NCBI GenBank assembly: GCA_025175895.1
Contig: CM045987.1
Location: forward strand, 38,404,113 to 38,468,112
Origin: Wurfbainia villosa
Lineage: Eukaryota > Streptophyta > Magnoliopsida > Zingiberales > Zingiberaceae
Direction: 5' to 3'
Length of the DNA stretch: 64,000 bases
Of the stretch, positions 34,721 through 46,265 are shown piece by piece (the first letter of the stretch is position 1; each line of letters begins with the position of its first letter). A program made the position numbers and the translations under genes. The notes below the pieces were generated by a model. That model saw nothing but the letters and a program-made list of their open reading frames with translations. It was not told the origin of the DNA and searched no databases.

Positions 34721-36324
34721 TACACAAGTGATACCTCGTCGTAGTGGGAGGGTTGTGAGACAGGCTGATAGATTCATGTTCTTGGGAGAATCTTCGGATT
34801 TGGTCCCTGGTGAACATGAACCTGATCCTTGGACATATGACGAGGAAATCCAAGATAAAGATGCGGTATCTTAGCAAAGTGCAATGAATGCTGAGATTGA
34901 ATCTATGGATTCAAATCAAGTCTGGGAGCTAGTAGAACCACCCAATGGTGTAAAAACCATTGGATGTAAGTGGATCTACAAAAGAAAGAGAGGAATAGAC
35001 GGGAAGGTTGAGACCTTCAAAGCGAAGCTTGTTGCGAAGGGGTATACTCAGAAAGAGGGTATCGATTATGAGGAGACCTTTTCGCTGATAATCATGCTTA
35101 AGTCTATCCGGATTATCTTATGTATTGCTGCTCATATGGATTATGAGGTATGACAGATGGATGTCAAGATAACTTTTCTTAATGGAAGTCTTGAGGAAAA
35201 CATCTATATGAAGCAACCAGAGGGATTCATTGCAAAGGGAAAAGAGCATCTTGTGTGCAAGCTTAATCGGTCCATTTATGGATTGAAGCAAGCTTCAAGG
35301 TCTTGGAACATCAGCTTTGATGAGGTAATCCAGTCTTATGGATTTATTCAAAGTCCGGATGAGTCTTGTGTATACAAGAGATGTGATGGAAATGTAGTGG
35401 TATTTCTTGTACTATATGTAGATAACATTTTGTTAATTGGCAACAATGTCATGGTGTTATCGGACGTAAGGGTATGGTTGTCCAAACAGTTTGACATGAA
35501 GGACTTGGGAGAAGTGGGACACATCCTTGGGATCAAGGTTATAAGGGATCACAGGAAAAGGATGTTGTGCTTATCTCATGCTTCATACATAGACACCATT
35601 ATGGATCATTTTAGCATGCAAAACTCCAAGAAAAGTTTTCTACCTTTCAGGCATGGAGTTCCTTTACCTAAGGAGATGTGTCCTAGAACATCTGAGGAGA
35701 TAGAGGAGATGAAGGCGGTTCCTTATGCTTCAGCAGTAGGAAGCCTCATGTATTCAATGCTATGTAAGAGACCAGATATCTGCTTTGCCATGGGCATGAT
35801 CAGCAGATATCAGAGTAATCTAGGACAAGGACATTGGACTGTGGTAAAGCATATATTAAAGTAACTGAGAAGGACTAGGGATTATATGCTAGTTTACTAG
35901 GTAGACCAATTACTCCCTGTGGGTTACACAGATTCTGACTTCCAATCAGATAGAGATAACAGTAAGTCTACCTCAGGTTTTGTGTTTACTTTGGGAGGTG
36001 GAGCCATTGTATGGAGGAGTGTCAAGCAGAAATGTGTGGCGGACTCTACTATGGAAGCTGAGTATGTGGCAGCCTCTGAGGCGGCCAAAGAAGTTGTATG
36101 GCTCAAAAACATCTTGATGGACTTGAATGTGATTCCTGGTTTGCCCAGAACTATCACAATTTATTGTGATAATAGTGGTGCAATTGCAAACTCGAAGGAA
36201 CCATGAGTCCATAAGGCAAGTAAATACATAGAGCGCAAGTACAACATGATACGAGAAATCGTAAAGGAGGTAGAAGGTGTTGTCGCCTAGATTGCATCAG
36301 AGGATACCCTAGTAGATCCTTTCA
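34721..36324 (+). pseudogene. CopB-2 reverse transcriptase and RNase H
   Basis: The RT has VWELVEPPNGVKTIGCKW, KGYTQKEGIDYEETF, a TGA after MDYEV, YGLKQASRSWN, and LYVDNILLIGN, where the catalytic YVDD has become YVDN. RNase H follows with GYTDSDFQSDRDNSKSTSG, ADSTMEAEYVAASE and YCDNSGAIANSKEP. There are further stops at about 35,862, 35,898 and 36,206. At 36325 the frame (DTLVDPFT) runs straight into the middle of the 3' LTR. Confidence 0.9.
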
Positions 36325-37227
36325 CTTAAGCCTAACTCTATAAAAGGAGGCTTAAGGTGGGCGGCAAGAATAATTAGAGGAGATTAGGGTTTTGCTTCCC
36401 TTAGCTTGGGCGGCAAGAAACCCTAGGAAGATTACGGTTTTGGTTGGGCGGCTAGGGTTTGGGAGGTGGCTTGGGCAGCAACAATTGGAAGGTTTCCTTT
36501 CTTCTTCCTAAGGTGTTGCCGGCACCCATCTTTCTCCCTTCTACCTTGGCCGACGCTCAACCTATTCCTCTTCTTCTCCTTGGCCGGTGGAAACAAGGGC
36601 TAGGGTTGTTCCTTGGAGATCTTGGCTGGCGCCCATTCTCCTTGTTCTTCTCCTTGGCCGGCGGCAAGCACCAAGCTTGGAGCTTGGTGGTCAGTTAAAG
36701 GAAGGAGAAGAGTTTTGTTTTATCATCTTCCTTTTTTCGGAGTGAACAAGGAAGGAAGATTGGTGATCTAGGAGGCTTCGACTTTTGGAAGATCATAGCC
36801 CACATGATGTCCAAAAGGAGGAAGGACATACAATAGAAGATCAAGAGGTAAAATGATTGTTTATATTCTTTTGTATTATGTCAATAATTATTTTTCAATT
36901 ATATGCATATTGTATGTTTTTATATGTGGCTAATTTACTTGGACCCCGAATACAAATGCAAAAACCGGTGATCCATATATCGTCTATTCCGCGGATACTC
37001 GTAGAATAGATGTTGGTTGCTTGAACAACAAGTTTGTTCAAGTGACCACTCTAATCGAATAGCACGACGATGAAATGGTAGCTTGGGTAATCCCTCCTTG
37101 TCAAGGATAAATTTTTTTTATCTGGGGGCGTAGAAGGAATCACCATGAATAAGCGACCGAGTTTAGGTGGGAAGCGAAGTTTCCTACCTTCAAGTGGTAT
37201 CAGAGCTTCTGTTCCACAAAACCTTCA
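36325..37227 (+). mobile_element. CopB-2 3' LTR, last 903 bases
   Basis: It is near identical to 30804-31706 of the 5' LTR, starting CTTAAGCCTAACTCTATAAA. The polypurine tract, 3' UTR and the first half of the LTR have been deleted, with CACT/TAAGCC-like short homology at the join. Confidence 0.9.
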
Positions 37228-38966
37228 GTCGGAGCTCCAAACATCATGCAAATAACGCTCTGACACGAAAGAAAAGAAGTTATCCAGAAAACTGGACAGC
37301 TTGGTGGAGGAGTTGCGCCGGCCCAAAGGAGGATGGTCGGCTGTACCTTGGTCACTGGAGCCAAGGGAAGTCGGCGGAGGGTCGCCGGAGGATGGCCAGC
37401 AGAAGCTTGGACACCAGCAGTAAGGTGGACGGCGACACAAGGGCTGGCGGTGTGGAGAGCTTGGGCGGCGGCAAGGAGAAGAGAGGGAGAGGAGAGGAGA
37501 AGTTTATTTCCCAAAAATAAAACTTAGGGCTCTCAAAAAACCTAACCGCATTTTTTTAGAGCCCGTGTTTCTTAGCCATTAAGAAAACTTCTCCTTAGAG
37601 TTATTGGTTCATAACCAAAACCCGTTAACCCGCTCCAATAACTTAAGTTAAAATAAACTGAACCGAGTTGGACTATTTTAAGTTAAAATGAATCAAACAA
37701 ACTTTGGTTCATTCGTTTAAAACAAACCAAACCCCTTTGGTTTATTCTTCACCATTGCATTAGAATCGAACAAATTTGGTTCATCCATCATGTCTTCATA
37801 AGACTCGGCCCATCCATGCTTCCATTGTGACTGAAACAATTTCATGCTCGCTCCTTGTTTGGTCCAACCAAACCTAGTTTCTCTCGATCTGAGAATCTCA
37901 TTCTCAGGCTCATTTTAAATCCTTCGGATTACGCTCGTTGTGCGTGTGACCAAATAGGTTCTCGATTTATGTTGGTCGTCTATAATTAACCATTAATTAT
38001 AGAATGATCATAAGTGGTACCTAGTAGTAGATCATGATCCCCAATTATCTAAAAAATCAACGGTTGATCCAGAACCATTTCTGAAACCCTTCAGCAGGTA
38101 GAATGAATTGTGTCTCATTCCCTTCACTCATCTTATACCCACTTGGTTCAGGACATGATTTATAGTGTCAGTCCCCACTAGGTTGACTACGTCACACCTA
38201 ACCCAAGTATCATTTCCTCGTCCTACGGATTCTAGTTACTGCACATGTATCCAAGAGTACCTTACTCTAAACATGTAATGCTTTGGCCAAAGACTTTAGT
38301 AACAATCCGACGAGAGGCCATGGGTATACATCTCCTCGCAAGGAGTGGTGAATCCTTTATAGGCTATTCAAACACCTTCGGACATTTCGACTTATACCCA
38401 ATCATCCCAGGTCCACATCTCCTTGGAGATGCTTGCTTAAGATGTCAAAGCATAAGTCTCCATGACCAAGATGACTTGAATACCTCAAGTCAAAGGAACA
38501 TCACACTTAAGCTGCAGTAAGAACTTCATTGACATAGCCATATATGGAGAGAATCATATGAAGTCTTACAGCTGGTCACTCCAATTAACTAGTTACCATA
38601 ACTAGCATCCACGATCAACTCCAGACATCCCAATGTCACCAGCCAGTGAGAAACAACTGCTTGGATAAACCAAAGAGTATGGCTCGTGCTAGTCTCAACA
38701 AAATCGATGGCGTCCGAATCCATCAATTCATTAACTAGGGATAATTCCAATACATCACAATTACACATGTAGAGATACTCACTAGTTGTGATCCAATCAC
38801 AAATTCTCTTATGATGTGAATCGTATTGCGGACATTCAGTAAATGAGTTTAAGATCCAATCAAATACATGAAAACATGTATACTAAAATAGTGAATCTTC
38901 ATTTATCAAATAAATGGTACAATCAAAAGGCGATTGCCTTATGACACCTCTCATATATTACTAACA
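37228..38966 (-). mobile_element. CopC-1 5' LTR, outer part
   Basis: It resumes at GTCGGAGCTCC and runs to CTAACA, colinear with CopC-2 58290-59985. It ends at the SIRE-2 gag target site. Confidence 0.9.
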
Positions 38967-39795
38967 TACAATGTGGGCATCAATGGTTGATGCCTACAAA
39001 GTGTCCTGGGATCTTTCTAAGATTAGATTGGATGAACTTTTTTCTCAATTTGAATTGCATGAACAAACTAATTCATCCCCGATCGAGAAAAGTATAACTT
39101 TTAATTAAAACAACTCCCAAAGACGATGAGTTCGATTTGGATCTAGATGACGAATTGGAAATGGAGATCGTCAACCTTGTTCGAAGACTAATCAAGAAAA
39201 GAAGACTTACAAACAAGTCAACTAAAGAGAAAGACCTTGAAACAAATCAAAAGTTCAAGCAATACTTCAAGTGCTATGAATGCAACAAGAAGGGTCATTT
39301 TGTAGTTGACTGCCCCAAGCTAAAGTCCAAATCTACCAAGAAAGCTCTTAGAGCAACATGGGAAGAATCGTCATATGAAGAAGAACAAGGTCAAATCAAC
39401 AATCTCATCCTCATGGCAAGGCCCTCTGAATCCGAGTTTGAGTCAGAGTTCGAGCTCGAGTCTAGGTCCGACCCCTAGTCTGAGTCCGAGTCTAAGTCAA
39501 GCCACGGATCTGTATCCGTTTCTAAAGGTTCGGTGAAGGTACACCGTTCTACAATTAGGAACTATATACTGCAATTAAGTATTTAAATAAAATTTTTACT
39601 AAGTCTAAGTCTAAAGTTTAGTTTTTACATAAGGAGGTTAAAGTTCTTAAGCACAAGGCAAGCCTAACCTCTTCAACTAGTCAAGTTCAAGAGGGAAACT
39701 CAACTCAAGTCAAAAAACATGAGGAAGAGAATTCTCTCTTGAAAGGGCAAGTTTAAGAGCTTAGAACATTGTTGGAAAGGTTCAAGTTGGGTTCA
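38967..39795 (+). pseudogene. SIRE-2 gag, 3' part
   Basis: It continues the gag of 2358-2883 after CopC-1: ATGTGGGCATCAATGG, then VDAYKVSWDLSKIRLDELF. It then carries a zinc knuckle CYECNKKGHFVVDC (about 39,277-39,318) and an acidic stretch with repeated SES/ESE. The coiled-coil-like tail (KEVKVLKHKASLTSSTSQVQ, KKHEEENSLLKGQV) matches SIRE-1. Stops occur after the acidic stretch (39476) and in the tail. It ends where Ath-1 is inserted. No SIRE-2 pol is found downstream. Confidence 0.85.
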
Positions 39796-41171
39796 TGATG
39801 TGAGCAAAACATATAGGGTTTTAGGAGTAGTTTTCGTTTACATCTCATTGCATTATATATTTTATTCTTGGATATTTCACTTTATTTTGCATGCATTTCC
39901 TATTTTCTAGTTTGGAGATCAGCTCTTTGTACATTTGTGTGCAGGACAACATTCTATGGGGAAAATGACACATTTTTGTAGCAAAAGGAAGGAATTTGGA
40001 AGCTAGAACCGAAGGACACACACCCTGGCCCTGTGAATCCACATGGCCAGCCCCAGAGCACTTACCAATGCCACACATAGCCTGGCCATGTGGATCCACA
40101 TGGGCGTGTGGTGCTGGGGCAATTTCGACGTGATTCAGTTTTTTCTAGGGTTCACGTCATGTCTATATAAATGAAGCTATGCCCAAACCCTAGGGGGGAG
40201 GGACGACGACTAGGATGGCACACTGACGCCCTAAAAAGCTTCGAGAACTCGCAACGGGGAGGAGGAGGCCGCTCGAGGACCAAATTTTGCACTTCAACGC
40301 CGGGGAGAAAAACCAAAGTGCATTGTAATTCGCTTTCCTTACATAATTTGAATTGTATCTATGAATTCAAATATGCTTTGTGTTTCTCTTCTCATATTTA
40401 TAGAGTAGATTCTCCAATTCTAGGATTAGGGAGTAGTTTGTGTGCGTAGAACATGCTATTTCAAATATATGCCTATTCTTGATTTCATATTTGCAATTGG
40501 TGATTGTTTAGATCGATAGCTATCTATTTTGGTATTCTATTTATTGTGCATAGCTGATACGAAAGATGATAGCCCTCGTATCAAAGATTTAGGAGAATTA
40601 AAAAGGAACCTAAGGGTTGGCCTCATCATTGGTAACCATAGATAGAAGGTTGTGATAAAGCCAGAAATGGGACACATTCTGACTCGTCACAGGGATTGAT
40701 CCGGCCTCCTCGTACCGCCTATCCCGTCCCAAAGCCAGGGGTCGACCTGGTATGGCAGAGGTAGTTCATGATAGATGCGAAGGCTTATCAGAGAAGTGTA
40801 TGATGCCCCTTCCACAAGACCGTAGTTAGACGTCTAGATAATACCCAATTGATAACATCTTCTGCGACACACAAGCGAAACCAAAATCCTAGAATTCCAT
40901 CAAAAGACTCATAACAACCCTTCTCTTCCTCCGTGTGACACCGTACTAGAGTTAGGACCGCCGACAAACCTCATAAGCACAACCCTTAACATTAAACTTT
41001 GAACAATAATGTCCACTGAACAATCGGTACTCGAATCTTAGTTTCCGTGGGATCGATAATCTTTTTATTACTTGGCGACATCCGTGTACTTGTAGGCATT
41101 GAGCACAATCGTACACTTCGAGTCCTCGAAGGTTCCCATCGTGAGATTTGAGGATGCATTCGCGTCCATCA
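39796..41171 (+). mobile_element. Ath-1 5' LTR
   Basis: It is 1376 bp, from TGATGTGAGCAAAACATATAGG to CGCGTCCATCA. It contains inverted CACATGGCCAG/CTGGCCATGTG blocks near 40,045-40,095. Its first 470 bases match 45178-45649. Confidence 0.8.
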
Positions 41172-41177
41172 AGTTTT

Positions 41178-41195
41178 TGGCGCCATTGCCGGAGA
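41178..41195 (+). other. Ath-1 primer-binding site
   Basis: TGGCGCCATTGCCGGAGA is the class of PBS used by Athila and related gypsy elements, where TGGCGCCGTTGCCGGGG is usual. It has two or three changes. Confidence 0.75.
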
Positions 41196-41471
41196 CTGAT
41201 TGATTCGGTATTCAATTAAGAGGTGGATAGTTGGATCGAACTTAGGTTAGATTCATTTACTTGCTTTATTTTTATTAATTCTATTTTTTTTACTTCAGTT
41301 TTAGATTTTTTTACATATACCTAGATTTAGTTTAGATTAAGTTTAATTTGCATCTTGCATTTTCTTTTTGTTTTAGTTTATTCTTCATCTGACTTTGCAT
41401 CTTTAAAATCTTTTTAATTCCTATTCTTAAGTAATAAGATATACTCCTAATTTTTGGGCTCGGTTCTTAAT

Positions 41472-42880
41472 ATGCGCAGACGTTTAGGATCGGAAGACCT
41501 GATTCTGATAGATCTAGAAATCGAACGAACCTACCATCGCAAGAGAGCTGAACAGAAGAGGATGGAGGACCAAGATGCATCCGTGGTGAACATAGGTAGC
41601 CAACCATTGTAGGATTATGTAGCTCCTAGTGCCAGAGGATTTAGGCCAAGTATAGTTGGACCATCCATTATAGCTAACAATTTTAAATTGAAACCTGCTC
41701 TTATACACATGGTCCAGCAAAGTCAATTCGGGGGAGCTGCAATTGAAGACTCAAACCAGCACCTGGAGACATTTTTGGAAATTTGCTCGACGATGAAGAT
41801 CAATGGAGTACCTACTGATGCGATCTGCCTAAGCCTATTCCCTTTCTCATTGTGGGATAAGGCTAAGGCATGGCTTCGCTCCTTGGCGTCGGGAAACATT
41901 ACTACATGGGAGCAGTGTGAGAAGCAATTTTTGAACAAATTTTTCCCACCAAGCAAGACTGCTCACATGCGTCATTTAATTACTAGCTTCCGTCAGAAGG
42001 AAAGGGAGTCTTTATTCGAAGCCTAGGATCTCTACAAGGGGCTACTCTACCAATGCCCCCATCATGGATCAGAAAGGTGGATGGTGATCCACATCTTCTA
42101 TAATGGGATCACGTATGCTACAAAGGTGTCCCTCAATTCTGCTGCAGGAGGAGCGCTAATGAACAAGACTATCGAGGAAGCGGAGGAGCTGATTGAAGAG
42201 GTGGCCCAGAACCACCACCAATGGGCTTCCGAGCATAGTCACCTAGCTCTTGCAATGAGACGATATGCTGTCAACTCCATAGACCACCTAGCAGCGAGGA
42301 TGGATGCACTTAGCAGGTGGTTCGACTCTCTAAACCTTAATTCTTTATGTGCAGCCAATACCTTTGGAGAGGGAGTATCAACATATCAAGAGGACTATTA
42401 TAGAGGGAAGGGCAACTTAGAAGAGCAGATCAAGCATGTCGATGTGGTTGGGGATCACAATCAAAGGCCCAACAACCCATACTCTAGCACTTACAATCCT
42501 AGATAGAGGAACCACCAAATTTTTCGTATCAGAATAACTTGGAGAATTTCCAACCATCAAGAGGATATGGGCAGCAACAACCACAAAAGTCTAGACTAGA
42601 ACTAATGATTGAAGACTTCATTTCTACCCAAACTAAGGCCAACGCAGAACTTCGATGCCAACATCAAAAATCAAAGAGTCACTTAGGGATTTGAAGTCTA
42701 CCGTTGACAGCCTTGCAAGTCACATGAAAATGTTGGAAACTTAGTTGGCCCAAATAGCCCAAACTGTATCACAAACCATGAATAGCTCTCCGTCATTACT
42801 CGAGCCAAGTCAGGTCTAGGAAGGGGGAATATGCGGCCAGAGAGTAGGACGAAAAAATAGATTTACTAGGGGATGTGCAA
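41472..42880 (+). pseudogene. Ath-1 gag
   Basis: The ATG at 41472 opens MRRRLGSEDLILIDLE. The conserved retrotransposon gag domain follows (PALIHMVQQSQFGG, LPFSLWDKAKAWL-like core, WEQCEKQFLNKFFPPSKT, SFRQKERESLFEA), then YNGITYATKVSLNSAAGGAL. In-frame TAG stops occur after GSQPL and after LFEA, both probably C-to-T or G-to-A changes. From about 42,507 the frame is shifted, but glutamine-rich C-terminal sequence is still seen. The gene would supply the particle protein of an Athila-type element. Confidence 0.85.
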
Positions 42881-42882
42881 CC

Positions 42883-43233
42883 ATGATATCAACACTACCA
42901 AATCAGGCTGAAAATGAAGATAAAATCCCACCCAAGCTTGAGGACCCTGGTGAATTTGTTATACCCTGCAAGATTTATGGTGAGAGCATGAATGAAGCAC
43001 TATGCAATCTAGGGTCATCGATTAGCATGATCTTCTATGCACTCTATTTGAAGATGGGACTGAGTGGCATCCAACCAGTGGGCCTTGGTATTTGCATGGC
43101 GGACGACTCAGTCAAGGAACCCGTTAGCATGCTAGCATATGTGCCTGTGGTGATTGAAAGTTTTGTGATACCCATGGATTTTATTGTACTGAACACACGA
43201 CCAAACCCCCAGAATCCCATCATTTTTGGATGA
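42883..43233 (+). pseudogene. Ath-1 protease-like segment
   Basis: The segment resembles the region after gag in Athila elements: EFVIPCKIYGESMNEALC, then LGSSISMI. The active-site position, usually D in CDLGAS, is N here (CNLGSS, AAT codon), which should abolish proteolysis. It ends NPIIFG and a TGA. Confidence 0.75.
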
Positions 43234-45166
43234 CCCTTTCTGGCAATTGCAGGAGCATGCATAGGCGTGAAGGCGCACAAGATCTCCTTGGAATAAGACG
43301 ATGAGATCATCATATTTAACCAATCGGAGTGTAGGCATCCCTTCGCAGATGGGTATACCTCATGCAGGGTAATGATTGCTTCACCTAAAGACAAAAAATT
43401 CGAGATGGATGAATGATGGTTTATAGAACCTTCAGAGCCAAGTTGAGATAATGGACTGTGGTCGAGCTAAAAGATCTTAAACAAAGTGCTTCTTGGGAGG
43501 CAACCCAAGTTTAGTTTTTACTTGTTTTTGACTTAATTGCATTCATTTTTGTAATTTAAACTTTGATTTCTAGCATTTAGAATTTTTGAGCATGAATTAG
43601 GACTAGAAAGAACCTGCTAGGTGAACATAAAAATCATTTTGAGCCCACACGACGGGGGTGTGTGGGAGAATTCAGACCATGGTGCACTTCGGGAGAGAAA
43701 TAGGGGGGCACACAGCTAGGGCGTGTGGTTTCACACGGCCGTGCCCCAAGCTGACTCATCTCTCAGTGGTGCACACGGCTAGGCCGCGTGTTTACACGCG
43801 TCCATGTTGCACAAGGGATAAAAGGGCTGCATCGTGTGTTTATTTTTTTTGTAAGTATAGGAGTCCACCTAGTCCACGTAGAGAGCCTACACCTGCACCA
43901 CCTATTAGCATGATGCAGGCACATCCTCCTATGACTTCTTAGAGTTCTGATCATGGCTCGTTGACATATACACCGAGCAACAGACACAGGGGCAGCGATG
44001 GGAGGAGCAGAGTGCCTACACACATGAGGAGTTTCAGGGCCTACAGGAGCACTTCCAGCGGGCCGAGAAGTTCTACGATGAGGCCCGAGTTTATTTTCAA
44101 GAGGAGACTTCCCATTGTCAGGAGGTCAGGCAGCACATGCATGCCCAACAGGCATAGTGGGCTAGGGAGGAGGAGCACAGAGCAGCTGCTGCATCCACCA
44201 GCTCTTAAATCAACCACATGTACATGTGGCATCAGCGGCTGAGCACCAGGTTCTCCCATGAGCTCGACATGTCGAGCCTACTAGACTTCCCGCCTTAACC
44301 ACCGTGCTAGACGTATGATTTCTTATAAGTATGGGGGCCCCACATTTTGATTTATTTTATTTCTAGCAGTAGTTTCTTTCTTGATATTTACAATTTAGTT
44401 AACATTCATTTGTTCATGCATAGTTTGTTTAGTTTCTTTCAACACTTAGTTCTTACTATCTATAAGCTGTCTTAGTAGTATTTTTAAAAGTTTTCTTCAT
44501 GAGTTGTTTCCATGGGTAGCTTAACTTCATTTATCTCATGGTATTTTATTTTATTTGCTCTAATGAATGTTGTAGACTTACACTGGTTAGCTTTTATTTT
44601 ACACCTACACATGATGAAAATTCTGAAAGGGAAAATCTAGTACATACCTAGATATGATTCATCTCAGTAGTCTAGTACTTTGGAATCCATAGGTGACTCT
44701 AGATTTAGCATTTTAGTTACTGGATATGCTCCGATTATGGAAGCCCATTCAGAAAAATAAAAAAAACAAAAAATAGTTGTCGTGGGTGGAAATGTTAGGT
44801 GCCCCTTTGAGACCGAGTTAGGTTACTGGGGAAACACCTACCAATTTCTCTCAATATCGAGCATGCATTTGAGACTTTGTGGTAGATCTAGGGAATGACC
44901 CTTGCTTAGGGCGGGCCATGGCCTAAAAGCTGGAGACCTTAGGAAAGCTATAAGATGACGAATTAACTTACTTTGGAACGAGTATCCCTTAAGGAGAATC
45001 GCTTAGCACATGCACAAGAAGCTAACTTAGTGAATTTGTAGAGCATATCTATTTGCTTTGATTGAAAATACTACTTGATAATTCTAGTTAACATACTAAG
45101 TATGGAACAATACCTTTTTAAAATGTTATGGCACTGAGGTTTGCTTGAGGACAAGCAAAGACTTAA
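43234..45166 (+). other. Ath-1 region lacking polymerase genes
   Basis: No RT, RNase H or integrase motif was found in any frame. Near 43,485 CTTCTTGGGAGGCAACCCAA occurs, a segment typical of the area downstream of pol in Athila-type elements, so pol has been lost or was never present. The block 43640-43800 has repeated CACACGG/CCGTG inverted motifs. Confidence 0.65.
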
Positions 45167-45177
45167 TCTGGGGGAAT
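45167..45177 (+). other. Ath-1 polypurine tract
   Basis: CTGGGGGAATT immediately precedes the TGATGTGAG start of the 3' LTR. Confidence 0.75.
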
Positions 45178-45649
45178 TGATGTGAGAAAAACATATAGGA
45201 TTTTAGAAGTAGTTTTCGCTCACATCTCGTTGCATTTTATATTTGATTCTTGCATATTTCACTTTATTTTGCATGTATTTCCTATTTTCTGGTTCGGAGA
45301 TCAGCTCTTTGTACTTTTGTGTGCAGGACAAAATTCTATGGGGAAAATGGCACATTTTTTAGCCAAAAGGAAGACATTTGGCAGCTAGAACTGAAGGGCA
45401 CACAACCTAGCCCTTTGAATCCACATGGACAACCCCAAAGCACACACTAGTGCCACACACAACTTGGCCATTTGAATCCACATGGATATGAGGCACTTGA
45501 GCAATTTCGACGCAATTCAGTTTTTTCTAGGGTTCGGGAAGATCCATCCTCATGTCTATATAAAGGAAGTTATGCCCAAACCCTAGGGGGGAGGCACGAT
45601 GGCTGGGACAGCACACCGATGCCCTAAAAAGCTTCGGGAACTCACAACG
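45178..45649 (+). mobile_element. Ath-1 3' LTR, truncated
   Basis: It matches 39796-40262 of the 5' LTR and stops at AACTCACAACG, where a SIRE-type LTR begins. The boundary is approximate. Confidence 0.75.
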
Positions 45650-46203
45650 ACTGATGGAGGTGTCGTTGGATGTGACGACCATGATTCAGTCGGGTCAGAA
45701 ACCATTAGAATGGTCAGCAGTCGACTGATGCATGCATCAGTCGACTGTCGGCTGCCCAACGGGAAGAAACCCTTCTTCTCTATAAAAAGAATGGTTGGGG
45801 GCTATTGGGAGGTTAATGCTTTACTCATAATCATACTCCTAAGTGCCCAAAACATTCTAACACTCCTCTTCTTGTTCTTATTTCCATCTTATTGTAAGAG
45901 AGAGTGATTGTTGTAAAAGAGGTTTACTTCTACCTTGCTTGGGCTAAAGGAGAGACTAGTGGATTGTTGAGGAAGTGATTCGCCATACGAATCATTTGTG
46001 GACTAGCGGCAAGGGCCGTGAACCACGTTACATCTTGGCGTTAGCGTTTGCATTCTTTACTTCTTTCTTTTTCTTAATTGTTTTTGTTTAGCTTTAATTT
46101 CCACTGCGCTAACAACTTTCATAGACAATTAAGTGACCAAATTCCATCTATGATCATCGGGGCTATTCAACCCCCCTTCTAGCCGGGCCACGATCTTCCA
46201 ACA
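45650..46203 (+). mobile_element. SIRE-type LTR, 3' portion
   Basis: It has the same end structure as the LTRs at 1-1724: GAGGTTTACTTCTACCTTG, GTGAACCACGTTACATC, CCACTGCGCTAACAAC, GCTATTCAACCCCCC and CTTCTAGCCGG, ending CCAACA. The upstream part holds the 30-bp palindrome at 45718-45747. Its own 5' end is missing. Confidence 0.75.
45718..45747. repeat. Perfect 30-bp palindrome
   Basis: Two CAGTCGACTG decamers flank ATGCATGCAT. All three segments are self-complementary, and the whole 30 bases read the same on both strands. It lies in the U3 part of the LTR. Confidence 0.95.
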
Positions 46204-46205
46204 AA

Positions 46206-46219
46206 TGATATCAGAGCCA
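46206..46219 (+). other. Primer-binding site of the SIRE-like element
   Basis: TGATATCAGAGCCA follows the LTR end by 2 bases. It is the initiator-Met PBS with one G-to-A change. Confidence 0.85.
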
Positions 46220-46265
46220 AGGTTGCTTGTCACCGAACTCACCGCCGTAACAAGCAAAACAAAAA

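Larger units (their letters stand above)
29763..37227 (+). mobile_element. CopB-2: copia element inserted in the CopC-1 LTR
   Basis: This is a plus-strand relative of CopB-1 with 5' LTR (29763-31706), PBS, leader, gag (internally deleted), protease, integrase, RT, RNase H, and a 3' LTR reduced to its last 903 bases. It contains many stops and frameshifts, so it is non-autonomous now. Confidence 0.9.
2884..38966 (-). mobile_element. CopC-1: Ty1/copia element carrying nested insertions
   Basis: This minus-strand copia element begins TGTTGG at 2884 and ends CTAACA at 38966. The flanks TACAT (2879-2883) and TACAA (38967-38971) are a 5-bp target duplication with one change, inside the SIRE-2 gag. 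Its own parts are the truncated 3' LTR (2884-3913), integrase/RT (3914-5772), gag/protease (26690-27980), leader and PBS (27981-29255), and a 5' LTR split by CopB-2 (29257-29762 and 37228-38966). Everything else in the interval is later insertions. Confidence 0.85.
39796..45649 (+). mobile_element. Ath-1: Athila-like Ty3/gypsy element without polymerase
   Basis: The 5' LTR (39796-41171) starts TGATGTGAG, and a PBS of the TGGCGCC type follows. Then come a gag of the Athila/Tat kind, a protease-like segment, 1.9 kb without recognisable genes, a polypurine tract CTGGGGGAATT, and a 3' LTR cut after about 470 bases. No RT, RNase H or integrase is present. It is either an internally deleted element or a gag-only non-autonomous type. 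Confidence 0.8.
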
